Shown here: piece by piece, positions 49,920-59,771 of the stretch | Layout of the letters: each line of letters begins with the position of its first letter | Numbering within the stretch: the first letter of the stretch is position 1 | DNA from: Pasteuria penetrans | Lineage (GTDB): Bacteria; Bacillota; Bacilli; Thermoactinomycetales; Thermoactinomycetaceae | Direction: 5' to 3' | DNA: 64,000 nucleotides | NCBI RefSeq assembly: GCF_900538055.1 | Contig: NZ_UZAC03000001.1 | Coordinates: 930,001 to 994,000, forward strand | Notes under the pieces: model-generated | Database searches by the model: none | Told to the model about the DNA's origin: nothing | What the model saw: only the letters and a program-made list of their open reading frames with translations | Translations under genes and position numbers: made by a program

Positions 49920-51572
49920 TTATGATCCAACCGACGATTCCCCATCCACCGGAATTTTCCCAGGATGATCGCTAATCGACAAGAGCCAGTCGACAGCCCT
50001 GTCCATCCCTTGCTCTGTTTCCTCTCGTTCCTTCTCTTCCTCCCCTTCGTCTCCAAAAAATCCTAAGGCATCTGCAAGAAAATAGAGAAACACATTCTGA
50101 CGAGCCTTTTGCTCTGCCACAGGTATCAGTTGCTCCTTCAGATCATCCATTCCACTCTTAGTAACTTCCAGGTACTCCCTTATGGAAACACCCACCACAC
50201 TCAATCGCTTTGCAAACATCCTCCATAAATCATCCAACCCGGACTGAATCAAACGATTCCAATCCACCTGCAAGGAGGAGGCTTCCACCTCAGAAAACCA
50301 TCGCTGACTAGCCTCACGAACCGCAAGATTTTCCAGGGTCGAGTTGTAATCCCTTATCCTTTTCACCTCTAAATCCTTACGAATCTTCTGCCGCCACTCG
50401 CTCACCGTCTCTACCTCAGCAACCTCATTCGCCAATTCGTCACTCAAATCAGGCAACTCAGGACGATCAGCACCCACGACATCAACAATCGCCGCTACCC
50501 ACCGACCTGCCAATTCAACAGCCGGGTGTTCCTTAGGGAAATGGAGAACATGCGTATCCATCTCCCCCACACTCTGACCCAGAAGACCCCTCTCTAAATC
50601 GCACACCATGGCCCCTTTACCCACAATAAACTGCAAGGGTCCTAGGCGATTCCCCTCCTCCCCTTCCTCCGGGGACGAACGGGGGGGGGACAACTCCTCC
50701 TCCTCCTCAGACGACGACCGCAGAGCAACCTCCGCCTCGTTCACCTTCTCCTGCAGATCTACCCCCTGCAGAATCTTCTCCTTACCCTCCCTCCCTAGAC
50801 GCGAGGCGACCCCCTCATCTATGATCTCCCAATCCAATTCTCCCGAGTCCGATGGCCTCAGTTCCAGTTCTACCTCGCCTTCCCCCTCAACATCAATGGT
50901 AATTCTCGGCACATTCCTAGCCATAAGACCCAACATGGACTGGGCCCCCCGCCGTGCCTCCTCCTCCGTATCAAAGTCATCCATTGCCACAAAACTGATC
51001 TTTACCCTATCCCCTGCCTGAACCGTTTCCCCCTTGACAAGGGAATGCCAGGTGGCATGGGCTAAACGAAACTCCTCCACAACACGATCCACGTCCTCCT
51101 CCGTAACCTCCAGGGGTGGATCTAGCTCCACAGAAACACCCTGACAGGCCTCAACGATCTTCTTAGCGGACGGAACCATCACATCCGAGGAGGGGGCACT
51201 ACCGGACTGGGTCGACAAACGAATCCGATAATGAAACGGCTTTCCCTTTTCCAAGGGGGAATCATAGAGGTACTGCTGATCCACCTCGGCACTCTCGAGC
51301 TCTATACCTCTCCGTTCCACAACCTCGGCCACGGCCTCATTGCCGGTACGGTCGACGAGATGATGCTTGGCCTCCGTTACCAAGATGTCCTTGCCAAAAC
51401 GGGCCTCAAAAATAGCCTGTGGCGCCCGTCCGGGCCGAAAACCGGGTATGAGATACTTCCGCCCCACCGTCGCCACAGCCTGCTTGAAGGCCTCCTTCAC
51501 AGATTCGGCACCCAATTCCACCTTCACAAATCCCGCTGAATCGTCGATTCTCTCCCAAAGCGTTTTCACCAT
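49920..51572 (-). CDS. tig: Trigger factor with a large acidic insertion
   Basis: A 550-residue ribosome-bound chaperone; the family is usually about 430. The N-terminal ribosome-binding domain is clear, with the signature GFRPGRAPQAIFEARFG, and the C-terminal helical arms are at the end. The PPIase-like middle domain begins at VQAGDRVKISFVAMDDFD and resumes at LQFIVGKGAMVCDLERGLLG. Between these lies about 110 residues of extra, very acidic sequence (SSSEEEEELSPP, SSPEEGEEGN). A further acidic tail (GDEGEEEKEREETEQG) follows the arms. ATG 51572 follows GGAGGGGAAGG. It is the first gene of tig-clpP-clpX. Confidence 0.93.
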   Translation of the reverse strand: MVKTLWERIDDSAGFVKVELGAESVKEAFKQAVATVGRKYLIPGFRPGRAPQAIFEARFGKDILVTEAKHHLVDRTGNEAVAEVVERRGIELESAEVDQQYLYDSPLEKGKPFHYRIRLSTQSGSAPSSDVMVPSAKKIVEACQGVSVELDPPLEVTEEDVDRVVEEFRLAHATWHSLVKGETVQAGDRVKISFVAMDDFDTEEEARRGAQSMLGLMARNVPRITIDVEGEGEVELELRPSDSGELDWEIIDEGVASRLGREGKEKILQGVDLQEKVNEAEVALRSSSEEEEELSPPRSSPEEGEEGNRLGPLQFIVGKGAMVCDLERGLLGQSVGEMDTHVLHFPKEHPAVELAGRWVAAIVDVVGADRPELPDLSDELANEVAEVETVSEWRQKIRKDLEVKRIRDYNSTLENLAVREASQRWFSEVEASSLQVDWNRLIQSGLDDLWRMFAKRLSVVGVSIREYLEVTKSGMDDLKEQLIPVAEQKARQNVFLYFLADALGFFGDEGEEEKEREETEQGMDRAVDWLLSISDHPGKIPVDGESSVGS

Positions 51573-51882
51573 AAATCCTTCCCCTCCAGATGCTGATACG
51601 GCAAGTGCTGAGACGTCCACAACAAAAAAGCCCTCGCTCCTGTGAGACGACGGAAAAACCCACCCCGCTCCAACGGGCACCCAGGACCTGCAATGGCCGC
51701 CTCACCGTAACAAACCAAACCAGCCCTCCGCTGCAAAAATTCTCCACCACAAAAAGAAGGGGCCAAACCTCCCTACGCCATTATACGCTTCCCTTCCATA
51801 AAGTTCAATACACGCAACCCTTTCATAAACCCACACTTCCTCCCTATCCTAGGGCACGTATCCAACCCCACCACAAAGCAAA
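51573..51882. other. Spacer between tRNA-Arg and tig
   Basis: About 310 bp without a supported gene; it presumably carries the tig promoter. No ysoA-like gene, which occupies this place in Bacillus, is seen. Confidence 0.4.
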
Positions 51883-51956
<74 letters not shown>

Positions 51957-52067
51957 AAGAAAAGTACCCACGCCAACCTCTCCACATTATAGCGGAAGGA
52001 TCAGTACCAGCGCAATAGCAACCCATGTTTCCCGCGCATCCTTCTTGTACTCACTTCCCCCACCCAC

Positions 52068-52631
52068 CTACCGGGGGGCATCACGGAAAAAAGGATGTGC
52101 GGAATCAGCATACAATATGGATCTTTGGGTGATGTGCCGGAGGGGAATTTTCCATACGTGTCGATAGGTCGACTGATCCAAACGCACAAACGCACACCCA
52201 ATCGCCCCCTTCCGCCAAGTGAGCACGGCATAGGTGGGGAAAGGAACACAACGGGGCCGAGACAAACTACCCGGATTGAGTAACAAACGCCGCTGTACAA
52301 CACCCAAGAAGGGCTGATGGGTATGCCCAAAACAAACCAGGATAACCTCCTTTTCCACCGCCAAACGAACTAGAGTACGCAAACTCTTTTTGACACCCTG
52401 TTGATGGCCATGGATCACCATACCCCTCCCAAACGGCAGGGAAAGGAGTTCCATTTCCTGAAATGGCAACCGATCCTGATTCCCCCGAACCACCACGGCA
52501 TCAGCAAGCGCCGCGGAAAACACCTCGGCGTCCCCACAGTGAATCACCAGATCCACCGGAGCCGCCTCCTCCCGTGCCCTCATCACCAAATCCTGCCGAC
52601 CATGCGAATCGCTCATGACCAAAATCCTCAT
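52068..52631 (-). CDS. ysnB: Metallophosphoesterase, YsnB/YfcE-like
   Basis: A 187-residue calcineurin-type phosphoesterase. Metal motifs in order are MSDSHG, HCGDAE, VRGNQD, VIHGHQ, and FGHTH. Related proteins hydrolyse phosphodiester model substrates; the cellular substrate is not known. ATG 52631 overlaps the rdgB stop as ATGA and has GGGAGGGAG upstream. The C-terminus, from about FVRLDQSTYRH, is longer than the family core. The rph-rdgB-ysnB order matches Bacillus. Confidence 0.93.
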   Translation of the reverse strand: MRILVMSDSHGRQDLVMRAREEAAPVDLVIHCGDAEVFSAALADAVVVRGNQDRLPFQEMELLSLPFGRGMVIHGHQQGVKKSLRTLVRLAVEKEVILVCFGHTHQPFLGVVQRRLLLNPGSLSRPRCVPFPTYAVLTWRKGAIGCAFVRLDQSTYRHVWKIPLRHITQRSILYADSAHPFFRDAPR

Positions 52632-53293
52632 TCCATTCTCCCTCCCATAGAAGCCAACGATTCCTTCCAATGTTGGGAAAAAGCCCGTAGAACCTGCCCA
52701 CGATGACTCACAGCCAAACACTCCTCCCGTGGAAGCGAAGCAAACGTGGCCCGCAAGGGTGGATAGTAAAAGAGGGGATCATAACCAAAACCGTCTAGAC
52801 CCAGGGGCTCCCGCAGCAGAAAGCCATGACAAACACCGTGCATGATCCAAGCCCTGGATCCAGGGCGGTAGAGGGCCAGAGCACAAACGAACGTAGCACA
52901 ACGAGCCTCTCCATGAACATCCGCTAGAGCTGCCAATACTTTCTCACAATTTTCCTCATCCGTGGCCCCCTCACCCGCATAACGGGCGGAAAAAACACCC
53001 GGTTGCCCACCAAGTACAGGAACCACCAAACCCGAATCATCCGCTATCACCACAGCCCCCAATGCTTCCCCTATCGTTTTCGCCTTAAGCCACGCATTCT
53101 CTGCGAATGTGGTTCCCGTTTCCTCTACCTCCGGAAGGGGTGCCGTACTAGAACCCAGACCCCGAATGGGGAGGGAAAGGGAACCCCGCAGATATTCCTG
53201 CACCTGCTGGAGTTTCCCATGATTATGAGTGGCAAAAACCAACGAAGTAGGGGAGCCTCCCCCATCAGAACAAGAACGCTTGTCCGCCGTCAT
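52628..53293 (-). CDS. rdgB: XTP/dITP diphosphatase (RdgB/HAM1)
   Basis: A 221-residue house-cleaning pyrophosphatase that removes dITP and XTP from the nucleotide pool. Motifs are FATHNHGKLQQVQEYL near the N-terminus, ETGTTFAENAWLKAK, IADDSGL, PGVFSARYAG, and GLDGFGYDPLFYYP. The terminal SHRGQVLRAF is typical. ATG 53293 has GGTGGGGTGAATGAG upstream. It lies 52 bp after rph and overlaps ysnB by 4 bp, so the three are one operon. Confidence 0.95.
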   Translation of the reverse strand: MTADKRSCSDGGGSPTSLVFATHNHGKLQQVQEYLRGSLSLPIRGLGSSTAPLPEVEETGTTFAENAWLKAKTIGEALGAVVIADDSGLVVPVLGGQPGVFSARYAGEGATDEENCEKVLAALADVHGEARCATFVCALALYRPGSRAWIMHGVCHGFLLREPLGLDGFGYDPLFYYPPLRATFASLPREECLAVSHRGQVLRAFSQHWKESLASMGGRME

Positions 53294-53345
53294 ATCTCAT
53301 TCACCCCACCATCACGCAGCCCCTCTTCCCTTACCCCAACGATCC

Positions 53346-54101
53346 TTATAATTTGCCGATATATTCAGCATCTTCCCCTAAAACTTCCTTTTGAATATGA
53401 ATCAATTCACGGATCCCTTGCTTTGCCAACTGTAGCATAGACTGCAATTGCTCACCCGTAAAGGGAGTCTCCTCCCCTGTTCCCTGGATTTCTACAAACT
53501 GCCCGCTTCCTGTCATAATCACGTTCATATCGACTGCCGCTGCTGAATCTTCCTCGTAGCAAAGATCCAGATACAATTTTCGATGGACCATACCCACACT
53601 AATGGCTGCGAGGAAATCGAGAATGGGAAGGGTACGAAGTACCTTATTGCGCACCATGGGAACTAACGCATCCACAATGGCCACAAAGGCACCCGTAATC
53701 GCCGCTGTCCTAGTCCCCCCATCAGCCTGAATGACATCACAATCCACCCACAAAGTTCTCTCTCCGAGGGCCTTCCGGTCAATCACCGCACGCAACGAAC
53801 GCCCAATCAGACGCTGAATCTCCATGGTCCGACCGCCCTGTTTACCTCGAGTTGCTTCCCGTGTCGTACGAACCCGGGTAGCTCGGGGCAACATAGCATA
53901 CTCTGCCGTCACCCAGCCGCGCCCTGCGTTGCGTAAAAACAACGGTACGCGTTCCTCCACAGTAACCGTTGTGAGGACACGCGTCTTACCAAGCCGTATG
54001 TAAACAGAACCCTCCGCCGCGGTAACATAACCCCGTTCCATTTCGACAGAACGAATTTGCTCGCAAACACGACTATCCAATCGCACGCCTTGGCCCCCCA
54101 T
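53346..54101 (-). CDS. rph: Ribonuclease PH
   Basis: A 251-residue phosphorolytic 3'-5' exoribonuclease that trims tRNA 3' ends. Family segments: [57 protein letters not shown], and the conserved [24 protein letters not shown] 54101 follows GAGAGGT by about 5 nt; the open frame runs 31 codons upstream without a site. It lies 40 bp after gerM, as in Bacillus. Confidence 0.96.
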   Translation of the reverse strand: MGGQGVRLDSRVCEQIRSVEMERGYVTAAEGSVYIRLGKTRVLTTVTVEERVPLFLRNAGRGWVTAEYAMLPRATRVRTTREATRGKQGGRTMEIQRLIGRSLRAVIDRKALGERTLWVDCDVIQADGGTRTAAITGAFVAIVDALVPMVRNKVLRTLPILDFLAAISVGMVHRKLYLDLCYEEDSAAAVDMNVIMTGSGQFVEIQGTGEETPFTGEQLQSMLQLAKQGIRELIHIQKEVLGEDAEYIGKL

Positions 54102-54141
54102 CAAGTACCTCTCGTCTTTCCCCACGAGGCGTTCGAATTCA

Positions 54142-55287
54142 TTAGGATTGTGAAACAGGGTAGGTACGCTGTCCACCTCCCAACTCCCGACCATTAACAG
54201 TAATTTTTACCCTCCGCTGTGGCGTATTCTCCGCCAAAGAAAATTGAATCGCCTGTATAGCCTCACGAGACGCAATCCCTTGGGGATGGTAGTTCAGTAA
54301 CCGTTCATCGAAATCCACCACGGCCCCATTCTCTTGCAGCGTTACCTCACGTACGCGCATATCGATATCCACCGCATTGACCAGTTGGGAATTGGGCTGG
54401 GGTCCTTGGACTAGCTGCTCCATCACAGCATGGAGTAACTTACGACCATCCTCCACACGTGGAATCATTCTCGTCACAGGAACGTAATACGTATGTTGAC
54501 TTTGCCGATCCTGACTAAGAAAGTAGAGAACAACGGGTACACCCTCACCGGGTCGAACCCCTAGGATCTCCTCCATGTTGATGCCCACATTCGTGCGCGT
54601 CAAATGCTGTGTGGGGGTTTTTTGCTTCGGCATCACCCGCAGAGGCTCTCCCTCTACGGACAGATTCACCTCCCGCACTTCCGGGAACCCAGTCAATGTC
54701 CAAACCAACGCACTCAACATATTTTTTTCTTGCCCAGCAGGAACCTGCAACAACTCCCTAGAAAAGTTGACCGTCGCTACGCCCTCTGCCACATCAACCC
54801 CGAACACCCGCACCCCCGCCGGAAGGGGAAAACGAAATTCTGTGGGTAAGGACGAAGTTTTAACCGCTTTCCCTTCCTCGTTTTCCCCCGGTGGAACGAG
54901 CCATTGAACGGCCTCCTGGAGGGAGGATGAATCCGTCCAAGGAACCTGGTAGGGAACAACGTAACCCTCCCCTGAGAGAAAATAACCCTCCATCCTACGA
55001 GTACGGGACGTACGAACATTCGTCGTTCCCCTGGCCCCCTCCATACCCATCGCACGGGTCCCCTGCCCCCGGTCTACGGATGCGGACGGCTGCCCATTTT
55101 CGGGAGGAGACACGGAGGCTACGGTGGCCCTAGGGTCCGCATCCCTGTCCTTGAGCCAGGCGGCCTCTAAACTGGCCGGCGGAGGATCAATCCCGTCCAC
55201 CTGCTGTGTGGAGGAAAACATGCTCTCACAACCCGATAGGATCCATGGTAAACATAAAAGGGGGATGATCCGCCAAGTCTGTCGCAT
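54142..55287 (-). CDS. gerM: GerM, sporulation/germination lipoprotein
   Basis: A 381-residue lipoprotein: the signal ends in the lipobox ILSGC with C20. Two GerMN-type domains follow, about 130-255 and 265-380, with comparable segments ([27 protein letters not shown] in the first, [26 protein letters not shown] in the second). GerM is needed in Bacillus for proper sporulation and germination. ATG 55287 follows AGGAATGGGGA. Its presence, between murI and rph as in Bacillus, is good evidence that the organism forms endospores. Confidence 0.92.
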   Translation of the reverse strand: MRQTWRIIPLLCLPWILSGCESMFSSTQQVDGIDPPPASLEAAWLKDRDADPRATVASVSPPENGQPSASVDRGQGTRAMGMEGARGTTNVRTSRTRRMEGYFLSGEGYVVPYQVPWTDSSSLQEAVQWLVPPGENEEGKAVKTSSLPTEFRFPLPAGVRVFGVDVAEGVATVNFSRELLQVPAGQEKNMLSALVWTLTGFPEVREVNLSVEGEPLRVMPKQKTPTQHLTRTNVGINMEEILGVRPGEGVPVVLYFLSQDRQSQHTYYVPVTRMIPRVEDGRKLLHAVMEQLVQGPQPNSQLVNAVDIDMRVREVTLQENGAVVDFDERLLNYHPQGIASREAIQAIQFSLAENTPQRRVKITVNGRELGGGQRTYPVSQS

Positions 55288-55383
55288 TCCCCATTCCTCC
55301 CCGTTCCAGAATTGTACCATTCTGCTTTACTCGCCCTACTATACGAGCTGTATGGGGGGAATATCCCTGTCTTTTACCTTCTC

Positions 55384-56211
55384 CTAGGGTACCGCTACCT
55401 GAACGTCCTGCTGCAACCAAGCCTCCGCAAGCCGACGAAAATGTTCCGGATTTTTCGTCACGAAAAATTCATGGGCGGGTTCCTGATCCGCCGCTAGTTG
55501 ATCGCGATGTTGCAGAATAGAACTGAGTTCCGTTGCCGTTTCGGCCGCGGAACTAATCACCGCCACATCGGGTCCAACAACGCCCTGGATCACCGTTCCC
55601 AGCAAGGGATAATGGGTACATCCCAGAACAAGGGTATCCATAGCCCGCATGAGCAGGGGCTGCAACTGCATTTCCACGAGGGAAGAGGCTTCCGGCGATG
55701 TGTGACGATTTTTCTCCACCAAGGTAACAAAAGAGGGGCAAGCCAGTGTATACACACGCAGACCGGGATGCAATGCAGACAAAGCACGTTCATAGGACCC
55801 ACTTCGAATCGTACCCGGCGTACCAATGACGCCTACGCAGCCACATCGTGTGGCTCTCACAGCCGCCCTCGCCCCGGGCTCAATCACACCCAAGACAGGA
55901 ATATCTACCCTAGCACGGATCGCCGCCAAGGGGGTGAGTGCTGTGGCCGTGTTGCAAGCAATCAACAGGGCCTTGAGGGGACGGCGGAGCAAAAATTCTA
56001 CTGCTGACAACGTCAAATCCCGTACTTCCTCCATAGGACGAACGCCATAGGGACAGTGGGCCGTGTCACCAAAATAACGGATCGGTTCACGTGGCAACTG
56101 ACGAAATAACTCCCGAACGACAGTCAACCCCCCTGCCCCCGAATCAAAGACACCTACAGGACTCGCCCTCAGGTCCACGCCGGGCCCACCATCCCCCTTA
56201 TCTTGCCTCAT
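55384..56211 (-). CDS. murI: Glutamate racemase
   Basis: A 275-residue racemase giving D-glutamate for peptidoglycan. The two catalytic cysteines are C86 (ACNTAT) and C198 (GCTHYP), with the N-terminal GVFDSGAGGLTVVREL and VRPMEEVRD. The ATG at 56211 overlaps the end of the SCO1-like gene by 14 bp and has no clear ribosome site; GTG 56178, after AAGGGGG, would remove 11 residues and is a fair alternative. The order murI-gerM-rph matches racE-ysmB-gerM-rph of Bacillus without ysmB. Confidence 0.95.
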   Translation of the reverse strand: MRQDKGDGGPGVDLRASPVGVFDSGAGGLTVVRELFRQLPREPIRYFGDTAHCPYGVRPMEEVRDLTLSAVEFLLRRPLKALLIACNTATALTPLAAIRARVDIPVLGVIEPGARAAVRATRCGCVGVIGTPGTIRSGSYERALSALHPGLRVYTLACPSFVTLVEKNRHTSPEASSLVEMQLQPLLMRAMDTLVLGCTHYPLLGTVIQGVVGPDVAVISSAAETATELSSILQHRDQLAADQEPAHEFFVTKNPEHFRRLAEAWLQQDVQVAVP

Positions 56212-56956
56212 TTTGCAGTTTGAGAATGAACTTCACGACATCCCCTATGCGGCCCTGTGTAGCATCAGCAACATCGAAATAGGAACGCACGTTACCCTCC
56301 TTGTCCATGACGTACAGATTATTGGAGTGGAGGACCCGCGAGGGCAAAGGATCTACAGACTCTTTGGATTCTGTATGATCTCTACGATTCTTATGATTCT
56401 TGTGATCCGCATGCCCCCCTTGTCCCCCCACCGGTGTATTGTTTTGTACATCTGCATGAAAACCCTCTTGTGCAAAAGCCTGTAGGTCTGCAAAAGGATA
56501 ATCACTCACCATGCGCAACGACCTCTTTGCGGGTTCCCCTTCTTGATACCTCCGTAACACGGCCGTCGTATCGTGGGCAGGATCAACAGTAAAAGCAACC
56601 ACAGGAACCCCTTCCAAACCAGCTGTACTCAATTCCTGTTTCAGTCGAACCATCGTTTGGGTGATGATGGGACAACTGTCGGGGCAGCGAAGGAACATAA
56701 AACCCGCGACCCAAACCCGCCCCAGTTGCTCTGAGGTTCGAAAAGTCCTCCCCTGGGAATCTGTGCCCTGAAAAGGGGGAACCTTCCAGCCCGCACCCTT
56801 ATAATCCTGCATACTCCCCTGGGGGGACACCACCGGGGATGAAGTTTTCCTCTCGGGAGAGGGAGACGAGGTACAACCCCCCAGGACCGCTATCCATCCG
56901 ATCCCTAGACAGGCAATCATCCACTTTCTACGCGTGAAGCCATCCTCTGCTGTCAT
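56198..56956 (-). CDS. SCO1/SenC-like copper-binding lipoprotein
   Basis: A 252-residue thioredoxin-fold protein. The lipobox is LGGC (C28). Copper ligands are the Cys pair C91 and C95 (RCPDSC) and a distal His H210 (RVLHSNNLYV), as in SCO1 proteins that deliver copper to cytochrome oxidase CuA. A His-rich insertion (GHADHKNHKNRRDHTESK, about 181-198) lies before the distal His. ATG 56956 overlaps the murC stop as ATGA, with AGGAAAGAAG upstream. No oxidase gene is nearby. Confidence 0.9.
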   Translation of the reverse strand: MTAEDGFTRRKWMIACLGIGWIAVLGGCTSSPSPERKTSSPVVSPQGSMQDYKGAGWKVPPFQGTDSQGRTFRTSEQLGRVWVAGFMFLRCPDSCPIITQTMVRLKQELSTAGLEGVPVVAFTVDPAHDTTAVLRRYQEGEPAKRSLRMVSDYPFADLQAFAQEGFHADVQNNTPVGGQGGHADHKNHKNRRDHTESKESVDPLPSRVLHSNNLYVMDKEGNVRSYFDVADATQGRIGDVVKFILKLQNEAR

Positions 56957-58353
56957 GATTGCACACTTCTTTCCTGTAGTACTTGCACCAGGGGGGAAGC
57001 TACACGCCAAATATCCCCCGCCCCCATAACCAACACCACATCCCCCGGCCGAACGATGGATGACAACACCTGCACGGCCTCAGAATGGTTATACACTAGC
57101 TGCGTAGCGGCATTACTAGTTCGTACGATATCCGCCACTAATCGTTCCGAGGTAACACCAGGCAAGGGCTGCTCACCGGGGGGGGCATAAATGGGGGCAA
57201 TCAAAACCTGATCTGCTAGAGCAAAACTGGCAGCAAACCGATCCATGAAAAGGGCCGTTCTCGAATAGCGTTGCGGTTGGAAGAGAACAATCAGTCGCCC
57301 GGAGGAGGAACGACCGCCTTGCCACTCCCTGGTAGCCTGTAGGGTGGCCTGGATCTCCGTTGGATGATGAGCATAATCATCGATGACAACGACCCCATCC
57401 CCTTCCCCGATCAGTTGGAAACGTCGTTTCGCACCAGAGAAATTCTGCAATGCAACCGCAATGTTGGGAAGGGATAATCCCAAATGCAAACAAACAATCG
57501 CCGCAGCCAACGCATTCGCTGCATTGTGAATCCCAGGTTTTTTCAACGCAAGGGTGCCTAGGGTCTGGTGATGATGAAAAATCTGAAAACCGATTCCATC
57601 CGGCATAGAAATAGGCTGATGAATCACATAATCGGCCGGGGAGCGCGCAGCATACGTAACGACGGGACCCTCTACTTCATGAACCAGGGAACGGGTATGT
57701 TCGTCATCCACACAGAGGACAGCCAAACCATCCGGATCCATTTGGCACAAAAACTGGCGATAAGCCTCCCTCAATCGGGAAAAATCACCACCATAGTTCT
57801 CCAAGTGGTCGGCCTCGATGTTCGTAATCACCACGATGTGGGGGTAATAGGCAAGAAAGGTACCATCACTCTCGTCCGCTTCGGCCACTACATAGGCTCC
57901 CTTACCCGCCCGCGCATTGCTCCGTAAACCTACCACTTCCCCCCCAATCACATAGGTCGGATCAAGACCGCATAGCACCATGGTTTGGGCAATCATCGCC
58001 GAGGTTGTGGTTTTGCCATGGGCACCTGCTACGGCAATCCCCCTTCGGGCGTTGAGCAAACGAGCCAAAAGCTCCGAACGATGCAATATGGGGAGATTCA
58101 TCGCTCTGGCCGCCTGAATTTCCACATTTTGCCTTGTAATACTGGAAGAATAGACCAATGCATCGGCGTTCCCTACATTCCCCGGAGCATGACCTATTTT
58201 CACCCGCGCACCACGTTGGAGTAAACCCTGCACTAGGGCATTCGATTCAATATCGGAACCCGTCACCTCAATACCCGATTCTAACAGAACACGAGCTAAG
58301 GCGCTCATACCATAGCCGCCGATCCCTACGAAATGTACCCGCTTCCACTCCAC
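56953..58353 (-). CDS. murC: UDP-N-acetylmuramate--L-alanine ligase
   Basis: A 466-residue Mur ligase adding L-alanine to UDP-MurNAc. Features: VHFVGIGGYGMSALARVL (UDP-binding), GAHGKTTTSAMIA (P-loop), AEADESDGTFL, NIEADHLENYGG, the KRRFQLIGEGDGVVVIDDYAHHPTE segment and FQPQRYSRT. GTG 58353 lies behind GGAGGGAGG; other GTGs 3 codons away are possible. The next gene overlaps its stop. In Bacillus murC is far from valS-folC, so this junction is specific to this lineage. Confidence 0.96.
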   Translation of the reverse strand: MEWKRVHFVGIGGYGMSALARVLLESGIEVTGSDIESNALVQGLLQRGARVKIGHAPGNVGNADALVYSSSITRQNVEIQAARAMNLPILHRSELLARLLNARRGIAVAGAHGKTTTSAMIAQTMVLCGLDPTYVIGGEVVGLRSNARAGKGAYVVAEADESDGTFLAYYPHIVVITNIEADHLENYGGDFSRLREAYRQFLCQMDPDGLAVLCVDDEHTRSLVHEVEGPVVTYAARSPADYVIHQPISMPDGIGFQIFHHHQTLGTLALKKPGIHNAANALAAAIVCLHLGLSLPNIAVALQNFSGAKRRFQLIGEGDGVVVIDDYAHHPTEIQATLQATREWQGGRSSSGRLIVLFQPQRYSRTALFMDRFAASFALADQVLIAPIYAPPGEQPLPGVTSERLVADIVRTSNAATQLVYNHSEAVQVLSSIVRPGDVVLVMGAGDIWRVASPLVQVLQERSVQS

Positions 58354-58484
58354 CGTAACCACCCTCCCTCCTATGCAAAATCCCCAGGAATCACCCCAAC
58401 AAGAGGAAAACACTCTCGCCCATCATCCATCCACACAATGAACCCACATCGCTCAGCCTGATTTCCTTTCATGAATCCGATTTT

Positions 58485-59771
58485 CTACGAAGAAAAACTC
58501 ATTCCCTGTTCAGAAATCCATTGGGAACGAACGACAGAAACCAAACGGAGCGAACCTGTCACGACGAGATGGCTATCGGCCGTGGCGTTCCAACGCCAAG
58601 CCTCCACAGCCCGAGCGGCCGAATCATAAGCAACGACGGGCAATTCAGGGATAAGATCCCGAAAAAGGGCCGCCAGGGCATCAGCCGAATGGAAAGGGCG
58701 TTCGCTGTTCAAACTGGTCGTCATGATGCAATCCGCTGCAGAGGACAACCCTAGAAAGGAATCGATAGGCTTATGACAGGGAAAGGCGAGTAACCAAGTT
58801 ATGGAGGACGTCACCCCCATCTCCCGTAAGGCAGAAAGCAGGGCCTCCACCCCAGATCGGTTGTGTGCACCATCCAACCAGATCGTGGGTCGATGCGTAA
58901 TCCGTTCCAACCGCCCCGGAATCGGCGGGGCGTGTAGGAGTCCATATTCGCAAGCAGGGTCCGGTATCCTCCACCCATATCGGTCACGCAACAGCTGAAG
59001 AACCCGTACTACGACTCGGGAATTCTCGCGTTGGTAGCCCACCATACGGGATGCCAAGGGGCTGTCCTTGGGTCCGTAAAGGGGTGCTTTCTCCTCCCTA
59101 GCTCGTTCCGCTAGGACCTGTTGCGCAACACCTGGCAACGCACCGACAACGACAGGGACATGGGGTTTGATGATACCCGCTTTCTCTCTTGCGATCTCCT
59201 CTAGTGTCTCCCCCAAAATCTCTATGTGGTCATAATCAATCGTCGTAATTACCGATAGCAAGGGAAGTACCACATTGGTGGGATCCAAACGACCCCCTAA
59301 TCCCGTTTCCCAGAGGATGAGATCCGGTGGAGGAGAGAGTTGGGAAAAATACCGTAGGGACACCAGGGTCCAGGAAGCAAAGAAACCCAGGGAGTGCTCC
59401 CGAATTAGGGGGCATGACCTTCGCCAGTGGTACAGGCATTCCTCTGCAGGAATAGGAAGGCCCTGCCACCGAATGCGTTCATTCCACAAAGTAACGGCAG
59501 GGGAGAGAAAGAGACCCACCCGGTAGCCCGCCTTTTGCAGAATCGCCGCCAAAAAAATAGCAGTGGACCCCTTTCCATTCGTACCTGCTATATGTACAAA
59601 TCGAAGGCGCTTTTCCGGATGACCCAACGCCGTCAACGCAGCACGAAGGGGCTCCAAGCCCATCTTCGGTGCTGTTGTACCCTGACAACGCTCCCATTGA
59701 CGCTGGATTTCAATAAATCCCCCCACCGATTCATGGTATGCCAAGGACCTCCGAGATGGGGTGGGGTTCAT
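58485..59771 (-). CDS. folC: Folylpolyglutamate synthase / dihydrofolate synthase
   Basis: A 428-residue Mur-ligase-fold enzyme that adds glutamate to folates. Motifs: RFVHIAGTNGKGSTAIFL (P-loop), GLFLSPAVTLWNERIR, WETGLGGRLDPTN, TTIDYDHIEILG, REKAGIIK, and TIWLDGAHNRSG. ATG 59771 overlaps the valS stop as ATGA; GGGAGATCGGG lies upstream. The valS-folC arrangement is conserved in Bacillales. Confidence 0.95.
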   Translation of the reverse strand: MNPTPSRRSLAYHESVGGFIEIQRQWERCQGTTAPKMGLEPLRAALTALGHPEKRLRFVHIAGTNGKGSTAIFLAAILQKAGYRVGLFLSPAVTLWNERIRWQGLPIPAEECLYHWRRSCPLIREHSLGFFASWTLVSLRYFSQLSPPPDLILWETGLGGRLDPTNVVLPLLSVITTIDYDHIEILGETLEEIAREKAGIIKPHVPVVVGALPGVAQQVLAERAREEKAPLYGPKDSPLASRMVGYQRENSRVVVRVLQLLRDRYGWRIPDPACEYGLLHAPPIPGRLERITHRPTIWLDGAHNRSGVEALLSALREMGVTSSITWLLAFPCHKPIDSFLGLSSAADCIMTTSLNSERPFHSADALAALFRDLIPELPVVAYDSAARAVEAWRWNATADSHLVVTGSLRLVSVVRSQWISEQGMSFSS

